DNA of 64,000 bases from Euborellia annulipes (GCA_023213315.1 JAKCPI010007775.1:1-64000); one strand, 5' to 3'; shown: positions 31,779 through 42,440, numbered from the stretch's first letter. Translations and numbers: made by a program. Notes: generated by a model from the sequence alone, not told the origin.

Positions 31779-32034
31779 CATGGGCGTAGCCAGACATCTT
31801 GTTAGGGGGGGGGCAACTCCTCGTTAGGCCGAGAGGGGGGTTGCAATTAATATATACATAGATTATTAATTATTTATGTAAATAAAAAAAAAATTAAATT
31901 AATGTAGTGGATTGGGGCGTTAAAAAAAATTCCCAATGGGAAAAATATATATTTGTTTGTTTGTTTTTTTTATTTTTAGGACAAGCCGGGGGGGGGGGCA
32001 ACGGCCCCCTGCCTCCCCCCTGGCTACGCCCATG
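31779..32034. mobile_element. hAT-type MITE, perfect 8-bp TSD
   Basis: The ends CATGGGCGTAGCCAG and CTGGCTACGCCCATG are perfect inverted repeats. GATAATGT flanks both sides (31771-31778, 32035-32042). G and C runs lie inside each end. It is close to the 29710 element, but the third-to-last terminal bases differ (GTAGCC versus GTACCC). Confidence 0.9.
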
Positions 32035-32079
32035 GATAATGTTTTTCCAAAATTAATTTCTTCACTTCTTGTTATATAT

Positions 32080-32180
32080 AGAACTATTGTATATATACAA
32101 TAGTTCTGAGGATGATCCCAACCGGGATCGAAATGTCAACACGATGAGGAATTAATAAACAACGAAATAATCACTAGCTG
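32080..32180 (+). mobile_element. PLE-like fragment: palindrome plus hammerhead-like motif
   Basis: A perfect palindrome AGAACTATTGTA / TACAATAGTTCT (32080-32107) leads directly into CTGAGGA (32106-32112), an extra T, a perfect stem GATCCC/GGGATC with loop AACC, GAAA, TGTC and AACACGATG. The outer stem is GTT/AAC only. The tail GAGGAATTAATAAACAACGA follows. No coding part is present. Confidence 0.5.
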
Positions 32181-33235
32181 CTGTCTCTTCTTTTCCTGTT
32201 TACTTATCCTAATTGAACTACCAGCAATATTTAAGCCCTACGTATCTAAATATTATTATTTAATAACTTACTAAATAAGTAAGATGGGACAACTCGCCCG
32301 TTATGATACATAAATATGCATGTATTTTACCCATATAACCCACTCCGGGACATTAACAATATTAAAGGACTGAAGATGGGGCAAAAAAATTATCCCGATT
32401 GTTGAATTGTAAAAATCGGAGGCTTTTAATTTTTGGCTGCTCATTTTCCTGTTGCAATAATATTTTTATTTTTTTAATTTTAATTTTTATTCGTCTGTAT
32501 TTATTCTCATCCCTGGTGAATATGCTTAGCTGATGACTTAGTAACTAGATTTATTAATCTTTTTGACTGTGCTTGATCTTTAACTTCTCTTTCGTCAGCC
32601 TAGGTTTCCCCTCCAACTCTCTTTCTCTCATATTCGACAATTCTCAATCCAATAACATTAACAAAAAAATTTTTTTAAGAAAGTGAGGCGTATTTTGTTG
32701 AATTGAGAAAGAGGAGAAGTGAAAGCGAAGACGAGATAGATCTTCAATACATTAATTTACACTTTTGTTGTTATCTTACATCAAACATTAAAATATTAAC
32801 CATTTCATTTAACTTTTTTTTTTTTTTTTTTAAGAAGATTAATTTGAATGTTCACTTATTGGAAAAGAAAATTTATGTCAATCCATCTTAACTCGTTTTT
32901 TTTTTTTTTTTTTTAATTTTTGATCATTTAAAGTTGTAATCTATTTTTAAATATCATTAATCATTGTTAATAAATAAATTCCATTTCTTGTTGATGGGTT
33001 AAAGATAAAGCAGAGAATGTTTGAGCCGAATTCAACGTTATGATCCCAAATATTTCTAATAATTGACCATGGTTCGAAAATTTGTGAGTTTTCTTTTTAG
33101 TCGATCGATTTCTGTTTTCTATTTTATTAAATTGATCTTGAACTTGGTATCTTTTTGGAAAATTTGAAATTTCTGATCTTTTTCAATGTTGTTTTGATAT
33201 AAATTAAGATTAGTGGGATCAGTAAAAGTCAATTT
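32181..33235. other. AT-rich stretch, possible conserved non-coding patch
   Basis: A patch at about 32290-32400 (ACTCGCCCGTTATGATACAT, AATATGCATG, CCCACTCCGGGACATTAAC) is more complex than its surroundings, but no frame, repeat partner or RNA structure was recognised. Poly-T tracts lie at about 32815-32832 and 32900-32914. Confidence 0.35.
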
Positions 33236-33239
33236 TTAG

Positions 33240-33478
33240 GCTATAAAAGTCAATCCCGCAAAATGGTCTGTCTGTCTGTCAGTTTTCAAAATAAAAAAGA
33301 AGAAAATGAGCCTAGAGTTAAAATTTTATTTTTAAGTTCGGTACCCTCCGAAGATGAGAAAATAAGCTTATAAAACAATAAAAAAAAATCTGCTATGATA
33401 AGCACAGAAAATAACTTTCAATTACCGAAGGTAAGAAAAAGTTGTGGGCTGTACGACCAGTCACACCAGATTTTTTTT
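33240..33478 (-). repeat. FamA repeat with internal deletion, reverse strand
   Basis: The CCCGCAAAATGGTCTGTCTG part is joined to the 5' hairpin (ATCTGCTATGATAAGCACAG, TTACCGAAGGTAAG, CCAGTCACACCAGATTTT). The AGTACTAGTACT and ACCATGGCAACC parts are deleted. Confidence 0.7.
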
Positions 33479-33570
33479 TGTTCTCTATGGTGAGTTAGTT
33501 ATTATGTAGGTAAAGAGCTTTTTGTTTAGGGTGGATATTTTAGAATGAAGGTAGGCCTACTAACTTCTTT

Positions 33571-33843
33571 TTTTTTTTTTTTTTCAAAAACATTCACACT
33601 TTTTTCTCATTCACACTCACACTCACACACACATTCATACAGTCTTTTCGGCAACTCAGGCCATATAAGACTTTTTACGATATCCGTTATTAATAATTAT
33701 ACATATATGGGGTCCAGGCATTCTTATTTAAGCCATTTGGTATCCAATTGGCTTAAATAAAATCATCGGACTGCCTGGGGTCCGAACCCGCGACGTTTGG
33801 TATATGAGGTTAGCACGCTAACCTCTACGCCATGCCCCGAGGG
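33571..33843 (-). mobile_element. SINE-1, full length with 14-bp TSD
   Basis: This is the best dated SINE copy: CTACTAACTTCTTT is repeated exactly at 33557-33570 and 33844-33857, the mark of LINE-driven target-primed reverse transcription. From the plus strand: T-run, CACTCACACTCACACACACA, AGTCTTTTCGGCAACTCAGG, GGGGTCCAGGCATTCTTATT, AAATCATCGGACTGCCTGGG, GTCCGAACCCGCGACG (B box complement) and GCTAACCTCTACGCC (A box complement). Confidence 0.9.
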
Positions 33844-33914
33844 CTACTAACTTCTTTAAAAATATAATGTACACTACAATTGTTTTAGAAAAAAATTATT
33901 TATTTTTTTAATTT

Positions 33915-34032
33915 ACCCTCGGCTACTGCGGCCAGTTAGGGATTATATGTATAGAAATACCAAGGGCTACCGGAGGATGTTCAACACGCTGATCTCTCGA
34001 GGTCACCAACCCGAAGTTTCGCCGTGCTTGGT
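33915..34032 (-). repeat. Short dispersed GC-rich repeat, copy 2
   Basis: The reverse strand has GGCGAAACTTCGGGTTGGTG, ACCTCGAGAGATCAGCGTG and CCTCCGGTAGCCCTTGG, aligned with 22446-22520. Its nature is unknown. Confidence 0.4.
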
Positions 34033-34719
34033 TTAAAAAGTTAAAAAGATTCACAGTATTTTGTTCAATGCAATTATAAAGTAGATACAAATCTAATTTT
34101 TCTGATTTCGAGTAGGTCGTCTGTTATCCAGTAAATATTCCATAGTTATAGGAAAGTCTCAAGGCATTGTAGGCGTCTATTTTTTTTTTTTTTTTTTTTT
34201 TTTAATTCTGATTTGCTACTCTTTATTTTCTTGAAACTAATAACTACTCTTTGTAATGAATAATCAGGATAAAAAGAATAATTGCCAGGTTTAGATTAGG
34301 TCAAATATAAACTGATTTTTTTTCTTTGAAATTAGAAGGATTGGCTCAATATGCCTATTAGGTACATGCGTGTGTATGTTATTAGTGGTTGGCGTTGTTT
34401 TCGGTTCTTTGCCAAACACACCTTAAATTTTAAGCAATATAAAACAGTTAAATACGATTAATCTGTCAAAAATGGTAAATGCATTTCGACGGGAAATGTT
34501 AATCATCCCCAAAGCTAATGTTAAACAAATGACATGTTTTGCCTTTAATGATGTTCAATTCACTTCGGGTGGGGCTCCCACTTATTGAGAAAGAAGAATA
34601 AAAAAAAAAAAAAACTTAGTTTATTATTAGGAGAGAGTGAATTGCTTAAATATATTTAAAAAATGAATTCAACTAACAAAACATACGACAATAGCATAAA
34701 TTCATAGCTCTATTAAGTT
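34033..34719. other. AT-rich non-coding stretch
   Basis: A T-run at about 34180-34203 and ordinary AT-rich sequence; nothing recognised. Confidence 0.45.
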
Positions 34720-34866
34720 TTATTGAAAGTCGACTGTAGCCGGGCTTCCTTGTGATTTATGGCCTTCTTTGTAATGGTCCATTGGCATCCAGAGACGGAC
34801 GTTGGCCACAATCCGCGTGAAAAGATCACCAATTAGCATTTGAATCGTCCTCTTCTTCGACGCCAT
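34720..34866 (-). CDS. Candidate small protein or terminal exon, 48 codons
   Basis: On the minus strand an ATG (34866-34864) opens a 48-codon frame: MASKKRTIQMLIGDLFTRIV, ANVRLWMPMDHYKEGHKSQG, SPATVDFQ, stop. The stop codon overlaps AATAAA (CAATAAAAC), a polyadenylation-type signal. The block is richer in GC than its surroundings and the residues are protein-like: a basic start, a hydrophobic amphipathic middle (IQMLIGDLFTRIVANVRL), then a polar tail. No family is recognised. It could be a small gene, a last exon read from an internal Met, or chance. Confidence 0.3.
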   Translation of the reverse strand: MASKKRTIQMLIGDLFTRIVANVRLWMPMDHYKEGHKSQGSPATVDFQ

Positions 34867-35047
34867 GTTCCCTTTCTCTTGTTACTTTAAAATCAGACTC
34901 AGGTGCTGTGTGACAACATACAACTTCTCGCATGTCCCAAATGGGAAAAATTTATGTTCCATCATTTCAACAAAAAAAAAAAAAAAATATAAAAATAAAC
35001 TATTTAAAAAATGCTTCTATTCCCTTTTATCCATAAATCCTATATTT

Positions 35048-36000
35048 TTACTTTCTCTTACCTAGATACAGTATGTTAATATTTAGAAAGTATCGGTTTT
35101 ATGTCAAAAATGCAATGTCGAGATTTATATGTAGATACACTTTTTGAGATCTACCGAGTCTAAATAAAGTGGATCCCGCAAAATGGTCTGTCTGTCTTTC
35201 TGTCTGTGAGGCTCGAATTTAAGCTTTTAAATAAAATCGGCCAAAAAGTACTAGGTTTAATACTTTACACATGTACTTTTTCAGTTTTTACTATTTTCTC
35301 AAAATTCGCTTCAAAGGTTTGATTAAAATAAAAATAAATAATAAATTATTTTTAAGATGCTCTTTAAAATCTATTTGCTCATTTTACCGCAAAATTGTTT
35401 GAAGCACATACTTTGCTCTTGTATGCACAGTGAAGGTCAATGTTAAGTCCCACCCTTGCGTTTTCTTCTTGTGATTATTTCATTGTTTTTATAAAAGAAA
35501 ATGAAAATCTTTATTGGGAATTTTCTAGGTTTGAACCATGAAAGTTCCCATTAAAAAATATATAATATTTTTTTAAAAACAATGAAATAACCACAAGTAA
35601 AAAAGGCATGAGTGGGACTTAATATTGTCCCTCACTGTACAATCAGAGCCACAAGGGCCTGAAGTGCTCTAAAGTGAGTCAAACAAACCAAAAATATAGT
35701 AAAGAATTCATAAATATTTTTAATATAAATAAATCATCTTTTTTTAATGGAAGATCTACTTTTAAGACAACACTTCCGACGGCTAAGCATTTTAATTGCC
35801 TAAGTACAAGGCTCCACTCTCGAGCACATCATTCGCTGAGTGTACGTCATTGGAAAGATGAGAAATAGTTTATAAATTTGAATTCTAATGAACTGCTAAT
35901 TATACTACTGTATATCGATACAAAAAAATTTGGTGTGAGAGAACTTCAATTACAGAAAGTAAAAGAAAGTTGTGAGCTGTGTCTCCAATCACCCCAGATT
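35048..36000 (-). repeat. FamA repeat interrupted by a Tc1-like MITE
   Basis: The 3' hairpin and body run from 35048 to about 35427 (TTTTACTTTCTCTTACCTAG, GCAATGTCGAGATTTATATG, GGTCTGTCTGTCTTTCTGTC, GAAGCACATACTTTGCTC). After the MITE at 35428 and a diverged part, the 5' hairpin appears at about 35915-36000 (AAAATTTGGTGTGAGAGAAC, CAATCACCCCAGATT). Confidence 0.6.
35428..35637. mobile_element. Tc1/mariner-like MITE
   Basis: The ends CAGTGAAGGTCAATGTTAAG and CTTAATATTGTCCCTCACTG are inverted repeats. The arms extend inward over GTGATTATTTCATTGTTTTT and AAAAACAATGAAATAACCAC. TA lies on the right side (35638-35639). It is 210 bp and non-coding. A sister copy is at 47756 and a half copy at 48114. 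Confidence 0.75.
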
Positions 36001-36010
36001 ATTAATTATA

Positions 36011-36090
36011 AATAAGTGGCGTAAACTGCATTGCAATTAATTTGTCGAAAGATAAGTCAATAAATACAAATAAGGAGACTTAGATGATAT
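36011..36090. repeat. Conserved-looking non-coding block, copy 1
   Basis: CTGCATTGCAATTAATTTGT, CGAAAGATAAGTCAATAAAT and ACAAATAAGGAGACTT align with 38572-38650. It contains TAATT and GATAAG, the core sites of homeodomain and GATA factors, but this is suggestive only. Confidence 0.4.
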
Positions 36091-37320
36091 GGAGACATCA
36101 ATGACTGGATACACTAAAACAAGCATTCAAGAAATTTATGATTTTATTTAATGGAATTTTCTTAATTATATTAGATGGTTTTTGAGTTATAATATACTCA
36201 AAATTATCTTCTTATATTAAATACAACTTGTTTCTTAATCTAACAGAGGATTTTAGTTTCAATGTCGACCTGGCTTGAATAATAATCAACCCGACGAACG
36301 ACGCACGAGCTCAAAACCCGCCTAAAGCAGAAATGTTTATGCCAAAATTCCATCAATCACTCACTGGCGCCTTAAATGCCTATTGTTCAGTTAAATTAAG
36401 TAATTAAGCGATGTAAAAGTAATTAGAGTTAAAGTTATGATATTTAATAACCTATTTTATCTGTGTGAAGACTTTAATGTCGTTTGGGAGACTAGAACGG
36501 CTTTAGCTTAGCTATATCTTCTTTTGGATTTCGAAAATGTAGTTTTGACAGACAGATGTTAACGCCCAAAAAGCGAGCTATTTGAAGAGTTTAATTAATA
36601 AAACTATCACATTGAATCAGGATGAGAGCCTGTTTGATTGCTCGGGCAAATCGCCTCTTGTTAAAAGTGTTATAAATGACCGATTATTATTATTATTTTT
36701 TTTTTCCTTGTTCAAGTTAATTCCTTTTGATGACGGATCAAAAGCAGCGGAGGATTATAAAAGGTGTAAAATTTAAATAAATCGCTGGTCATTTCCATTT
36801 GAAAATTAATCTGACCGATTATCGATTCGATCAAAAAGCGTTTTAGTTTTTTTTTTTTTATATATAATATGGCTATTATTATTATTTTTTGTTTAAAATA
36901 TATCAATGTTCTTTCTTCGTATATTTCATAACTCTATTTGAATAGATAACAATCTAAAAAAAAGAACTCTATCAAATTTTGATGTATGAGATTTTTTTTT
37001 GTATCCTTGGAACCCAAGCGGTAGTTTGTAAATTTTAAAATATGTATCCCCAAATAGTAGTGTTTTTTAGTTTATCAAATTGCCAACAATTATTTATTTT
37101 CTTCTAAACAAAAAATTCATCAATATACAAAAATAAATGAGATAAAACAACCAAACTGGTCTGTTTAGCGGGCTGCAGAAATTATTTGATTGCTCGAAGG
37201 TTAGCGGCTCAAATACCTCCCTGTTGGATTTTTCAATAAATACTTTAGGATAAGGCCCCAAAGGGTCATTTATTAATTTCTAAGGTTAATAGCACTACAG
37301 GAAGACAAGCTAATTTAAAT
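36091..37320. other. AT-rich non-coding stretch
   Basis: A patch at about 36285-36370 (AACCCGACGAACGACGCACG, AACCCGCCTAAAGCAG) and one near 36540-36670 are more complex but lack a convincing frame. Nothing else was recognised. Confidence 0.4.
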
Positions 37321-37380
37321 AAAGGAAGGGTTGGTTGCAGGAGTCGAAACTAGCAATCAAATTTTTTCTTTAAATATTTT

Positions 37381-37428
37381 ATTGGGCCGACGTTTCGGTC
37401 TGGATAGAGGCCATCTTCAGGGCCCAAT
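37381..37428 (-). ncRNA. Hammerhead-like ribozyme motif
   Basis: On the minus strand: outer stem ATTGGGCC/GGCCCAAT (8 bp), CTGAAGA, extra T, stem GGCCT/AGACC with one C-A mismatch, GAA, AC/GT loopless inner stem, C. This is the longest outer stem in the set. Confidence 0.55.
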
Positions 37429-37601
37429 AAGTGTCAAAGAAATATAAATAATTTGCAAAAGGCAGCTAGCTATATGTAAATATGCTCATCAGGTGAGATA
37501 TCTCAATCTTTCATTTTTCATTGAAAGATCTCTCACCTGATGAGCATATTTACATATAGCTAGCTGCCTTTTGCAAATTATTTATATTTCTTTGACACTT
37601 A

Positions 37602-37647
37602 ATGGGCCCTGAAGATGGCCTCTATCCAGACCGAAACGTCGGCCCAA
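37602..37647 (+). ncRNA. Hammerhead-like ribozyme motif
   Basis: Outer stem TGGGCC (37603-37608) pairs with GGCCCA (37641-37646). CTGAAGA is at 37609-37615, the stem is GGCCT/AGACC, and GAAACGTC is at 37633-37640. It is the mirror of the motif at 37381. Confidence 0.55.
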
Positions 37648-37667
37648 TAAAATATTTAAAGAAAAAA

Positions 37668-37745
37668 AAATCTCGACATCGAATTTTTGACATGAATCGA
37701 ATACTTTCTATATATTTCATATATAGGGTAAGAGAAAGTAAAAAT
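37668..37745 (+). repeat. FamA 3' end inside a foldback arm
   Basis: AATCTCGACATCGAATTTTT, GACATGAATCGAATACTTTC, then the AT hairpin and GGGTAAGAGAAAGTAAAA. The opposite arm lacks it, so it was acquired after the arms were formed. Confidence 0.75.
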
Positions 37746-37775
37746 TTGGTTGCCAGTCTCTTCTCCTGCATTCCT

Positions 37776-38565
37776 TCCTTGATACAGCTCAACAGCCAAA
37801 AACTACAATTCCAACTAGCTAATTTAAACGAAAAATCCATTTAGTCATTTGGATTGCCTACCTTCCTAAGTAATTCATAAACGAATTTATTTAGGATTTT
37901 AATTCGATTAAAGAAAAAAAAAAAAAAAAAAAAAAATTGAAATGGGTATCTTTCTTGTATAAATTAAAAAACCAAAAAAGAAAAAATGTACTCATAGTAA
38001 TAATAATAATAATCCTTGTATACAGATTTAAATTTCATTTTATATTTGTAAATTAAAAATTCTTACAAATAAATTCACTTAATAATAAAAAATAAATTAT
38101 AATTTTTTTTGTATTTTAATGAGTCATTCGTTAATTTTTTTTTTTTTTTTGCATCTTGAATTTAGTTTAATGACGTGCTACGCCCGTTAATTAACATTTA
38201 TCTTTAAACCAGCTAGTTATGATAAGAAAGTGAATTAGTAGATATAAATAAATTATTTTCATAAAACCTTTAATAAAATTCAAAAAGAAAAAAACTTTCA
38301 ATCTCGATATGGAGAGAATTTATTTTATGTCTCGAAATGAAGTGTTTTTTAGTAGCCACTTGCTACCGAAAGAGAGGGAAAGAGAAAGAGTTATATTAAC
38401 TAAATCTTATGCAACGGTTAATATTTATGCTCCTATAAGAGATACATATCTGCAAGCAAATATTCATAAAAGAAATGATTGTTAGACAGACAGACAGCTT
38501 CTTAACCATTGATCATAAAAACGTTTAAATATATTGTGTTAATAATTAGAAACAAGGTGTCGGGA
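37776..38565. other. AT-rich non-coding stretch
   Basis: An A-run at about 37914-37936 and an ATA repeat at about 38000-38012 are the only features. Nothing gene-like was seen. Confidence 0.45.
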
Positions 38566-38571
38566 GTGGAT

Positions 38572-38650
38572 TGCATTGCGATTAATTTGTCAAAGATAAG
38601 CCAATGAATGTAAATGATGTAGTGTGACTTGAATAATCGGAATTATGTGG
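38572..38650. repeat. Conserved-looking non-coding block, copy 2
   Basis: GGATTGCATTGCGATTAATT, TGTCAAAGATAAGCCAATGA and GTAAATGATGTAGTGTGACT align with 36011-36090 about 2.5 kb upstream, with substitutions spread throughout. Confidence 0.4.
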
Positions 38651-39340
38651 AGTGGAGACTTTAACACTCGGGTGAGGTGGAGATTTGAATGCCCGTTAAA
38701 AAAAAATGTTCCGTGAAAATATTTATAGTTCTTTTAGAATTATATAAGAGATAAATGTCAAGGATTCATCTACTCGAATTCATCACCGCCAAAGATTTGA
38801 CAATATACGATAATAATAATAAGTCAAAATCTTAGAATGAAAGCCTGACAGCCATCAACTTTCCCAATTCGATGATAATATACATATGTATACATAAATA
38901 TATACTCTTCACAAGATTTTTTAAATAGAATCCGATAAAAATAATAATAATTGTTTTTGTAAAAATGGCTTATAATTTATTGGATGATCAAAGATAAAAA
39001 ACATATATGTAAATTAATAAAAACCCTTCTACACTTTCACTTATTCTATCAAAACGTAAATTTATTTATATTTTCTTTTAAAATGTGTTAAGTGAAAATA
39101 TTGTAAACAAGTTATTAAATTAATTTTATTTCAATAAATTGAGATAAAAGCGATTTACTATATAAATATGCTAATAGGTATATCTACAATATAATCAATT
39201 ATTTTACTAAAATGAATTAAATTTATTATAAAAGTTAATGTAGCCATATCCTTTAAATCAAATTATAAAAAACAAAATCAAAGAAAATAGATAAAAGTCA
39301 ATAGACAAAAATCATATTGTATCTTTTCGATGAATGGAGT
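38651..39340. other. AT-rich non-coding stretch
   Basis: Nothing recognised. Confidence 0.5.
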
Positions 39341-39345
39341 GTAGA

Positions 39346-39725
39346 CAGTGGCGTACCGAGGGGGGGGGGGGGCGAGGGGAGCGGTCCGCCCCAGGCCCCG
39401 AGTCAGCATAGGCCCCCATATATTTATAAAAAAAAAATTTAATGAAAATTTCACTTTGAGAGGTCCCGGGGCCCGCAGGGCCCAAGAAAAAACAAAATTT
39501 AATGAAAATTTCTCTTTGAGAGGCCCCGGGGCTCTCAGGGCTCTAGTAAAAATGGGAAAATTTAGATAAAAAAAAAAAACAAAATTTAATGAAAATTTAT
39601 CTTTAAGAAGCCCCGGGGCCCGCAGGGCTCTAGTAAAAACGGAAAAATTTAGATTAAAAAAAACAAAATTTAATGAAAATTTCTCTTTGAGAGGCCCCGG
39701 GGCACTCCCCTCTGAGGGGAGACGC
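39346..39725. mobile_element. hAT-like end with internal minisatellite
   Basis: CAGTGGCGTACCGAG followed by a G run is a hAT-type MITE end like the one at 52429. It holds about four copies of a unit containing ACAAAATTTAATGAAAATTT, CTTTGAGAGGCCCCGGGGC and CTCTAGTAAAAA. The right end could not be found, so the element is truncated or diverged. Confidence 0.55.
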
Positions 39726-39762
39726 CCTTCAACCCTTCAAAAACTACTTTGAATTTTTAAGT

Positions 39763-39897
39763 ATATGGTATGGTATATGGTATATAGTGAAATAATTTTA
39801 AATTTGAAAAGGTAAAATAAAATCATCTGTACCAGATTTTATTTTACCTTTTTGGTTATTAAAATTATATCATTATATACCATTTAATATATCATAT
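39763..39897. repeat. Palindrome
   Basis: TATGGTATATAGTGAAATAA and AAAAGGTAAAATAAAATC face GATTTTATTTTACCTTTTTG and TTATATACCATTTAATATA around the loop ATCTGTACCA. It is an imperfect foldback with arms of about 60 bp. Confidence 0.55.
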
Positions 39898-41535
39898 ATT
39901 CAAGACTCGATCTCCCAGGAGGGGACTTTATTGTGACGCTTAATGTACCAATAATTGTTGAATTTAGGTAAAATTACCTTGAACCGGATAAAAATATGGG
40001 CCTAAAAATATTTATGTGAAGATGACAGAGCGGCAATTCTTGTCCTAATTTTATTGAACAACATTTTTATATTCAAGATCATTATATTATATAATAACAA
40101 GTATGTTTTAAAAAAATAAATGCATATTGTAATAATGATTTTTATATTCGAAAAGTCCAGCATAAAGATTAAATATATGAATAATAATTCATTTTCTTGA
40201 ATATATATTTATAAATATAATAGAAAGATGTTGGACACCTGGCTCTGCCCTTTGACCCTTTCCGTGTCCGTCTGTCTGTCCAAATTGCTTGTTATCGTGT
40301 ATTCCTCGGTTTGACACTCTTGTAACGGCCATAACTCAAACGTCCCATCCACTTTATTGCTATTTTCAAATTAATTAAATCTGGCTAGAGAGTATAAATA
40401 ATACAAAGGCTGTAAATTTGTTGATATAGTTTATACATCTGCAGGGTGTGGCGAAAGAACACGGAGTTGGAGAAAATTCAAATTAAATCCCTTACGAAGA
40501 ACAAACAATAAACCAGTGAGTGTTCTTTTATATTCTTTTTTTACACTATATTTTATTTATAAAAAAATAACTTGAAAAAGTTTTAATTAAATTTATTTTC
40601 TCTAGATTTAAAAGTAAATCAAATAGATTAGCCTAAAGTTGCTTGTTTTTTAAAATAAATAATGTAATCTTACATATAGTAATATAGTAATATATAGCCC
40701 ATTTCTTCCATATTAATTATAAAATATTATTACATTCAATGAGGTAATCGAGAGTAGAAAAGGAAATTTTCTCCACATGCAGGTGATCATGTACCCCCTC
40801 CCCAAGTTTGTGAAAAAATAGATAATAAAAGAAAAACATTTTGTTTAATTATTTTAAGTCGATCTCCCTCTCCCCTCCCCCTCACCTCAGAAGTAACAAG
40901 AGTTAACTGATTTTCTATTATCAAATTTTCGTGTTTCCAAATTATTGGTATCACACTCCTTCCTGAGGTGTGGGAGGCCTATTCATTTACAAAATTCATA
41001 TACAAAAATACTCACATTCTAGTATTAAAAAAATAATGAACAAAATTTGACCCAATTCTCAAAACGAAGAGAGAACGCATACGACTAACTCTTCAAACAT
41101 TCAGCAGACCCTATTGTGCTGTGCCCAGTCGGTAACGGTGTATAATAGTCTAGTTTTTTTAAAAGTAAGTTTAAATGGCGATCCTATACCCCCTTAAGAG
41201 GTTTTTTTTTGAAACTCCAGAAATGGAAATTGGTCCCTTGCTTCTGGTGTTACCAGATTGAACTGCTTCCCAAATTAGGAGGAAGCATAGCGGTAATCAT
41301 TGACAAGATGAGCGAATGGAATCGCCGCTGTTGTACCCCAAGTGAGTAGTGGTATAAGAAGGATGGGGTTCAATATGGTGCTAAGGAGCCCCTTAGAGGA
41401 CAAAATAGAGGAGCGCCAGGAAAGACTGGATCTAGAAATTATTGAAAAGCGTAGGGCTCCGAATTCGAGAGAAGCGAACTACAGGGTAAAATAGCTTATA
41501 AAGGGTCATTATTATAAAACTACAAAATTTTTTGG
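39898..41535. other. Mostly AT-rich; unexplained GC-richer block at 41060-41500
   Basis: The block from about 41060 to 41500 (CGCATACGACTAACTCTTCA, CCAGTCGGTAACGGTG, GGAGCGCCAGGAAAGACTGG) has balanced composition but no long frame on either strand. It may be a very old transposon. 40240-40340 has a CCGTCTGTCTGTCC tract like FamA, without other family landmarks. Confidence 0.35.
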
Positions 41536-41619
41536 AAAATAATTATTTTCTCCCCCTCCCCCTAAAAAATAAAAAAATTTGCTGGGCCAGGCACTTGGCT
41601 AGAAGCAGGCGCGTTAGAC

Positions 41620-41760
41620 AGTGGGGAGGATTCATCGATCTAGCTGCTTTGGTTTTTAAGCAATATATATTCGTATTCACACACACACACCCAGACGTAG
41701 TTTCAAAAGAATATAAGAGAAAGTTTCGGGGAAGTCATTCACCATATATTAAAAATATAT
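41620..41760 (-). repeat. Dispersed repeat E, copy 1
   Basis: The reverse strand has GGTGAATGACTTCCCCGAAA, CTTTCTCTTATATTC, ACTACGTCTGGGTGTGTG and TGCTTAAAAACCAAAGCAGC, matching 53378-53490. CTTTCTCTTATA recalls the FamA terminal motif. Confidence 0.55.
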
Positions 41761-41765
41761 TTTAA

Positions 41766-42440
41766 AAGAAAAGAATTTTTATCAGGAAAATAATTCCTTT
41801 GAATATCTTGATGAATGACATTGATAAAATCTTTACATTATTTTTTATCTAAAATTTATTTTTTTTTTCGTTTTTAAATTTCTTTAAAAACAAAATTTCT
41901 AATTAATCAGATTTTTTTCTTCTTTTTAGATATTATTAATTGTTTTTGATTTTATTCAGGAGATAAAAACGGAATGAAAAGCAACTCAATTCAGGAAGTC
42001 TCGATTTGGGGGGTCTTAAATTTTGAAATTCCACAAAGTGATATCATTTTTTTTTCTCTTTCTCAATATATATATATATATATATATATAAAGAAAATAT
42101 ATATGTAATATATATATTAATTAGGAGAACTATCTATTTTTTTATAATCAGATTATTATTGTTCGATTATCTGTGTGATTGAGAAAGTAGAAAAAAATTT
42201 CGACATTTGAATTTATGTTTATGTTTCGGTTAGATCATCCGAGCTAGATAGTGATTGATAAATCATTGTGAATAAAAACTAGGCTCTATTTAAATGCATA
42301 AACATTTATTGTGTCCATTTCTTGTTTCATAAAACGATCCAATTAATATATGTAAGAAAAAAGAAAGAAAAATAAATGTGAACTTCTTTATGTTTTGGAG
42401 AAAAAAAAATTAAATGAAATAATTGAAATATTTTACAGAG
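41766..42440. other. AT-rich stretch with (TA)n
   Basis: A (TA)n microsatellite lies at about 42065-42091. Nothing else was recognised. Confidence 0.5.

Larger units (their letters stand above)
37325..37775. mobile_element. Foldback element with paired hammerhead-like motifs
   Basis: The arms mirror over AATATTTTATTGGGCCGACG, GGCAGCTAGCTATATGTAAA and ATGCTCATCAGGTGAGA around a centre at about 37500. The outer arm (TGCAGGAGTCGAAACTAGCA on the left; its mirror TGCCAGTCTCTTCTCCTGCA on the right) continues after a FamA 3' fragment inserted in the right arm (37668-37745). It carries outward-pointing hammerhead-like motifs at 37381-37428 and 37602-37647. Confidence 0.7.

Noticed and set aside
39420..39720. 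CRISPR-like array at the 39.4-kb repeats
   Set aside because: Repeat units are long, diverged and without unique spacers of constant size; it is a minisatellite inside a MITE, in a eukaryotic context.
41060..41510. rRNA-like or protein-coding block
   Set aside because: Balanced composition, but no recognisable rRNA segment and stops in every frame.
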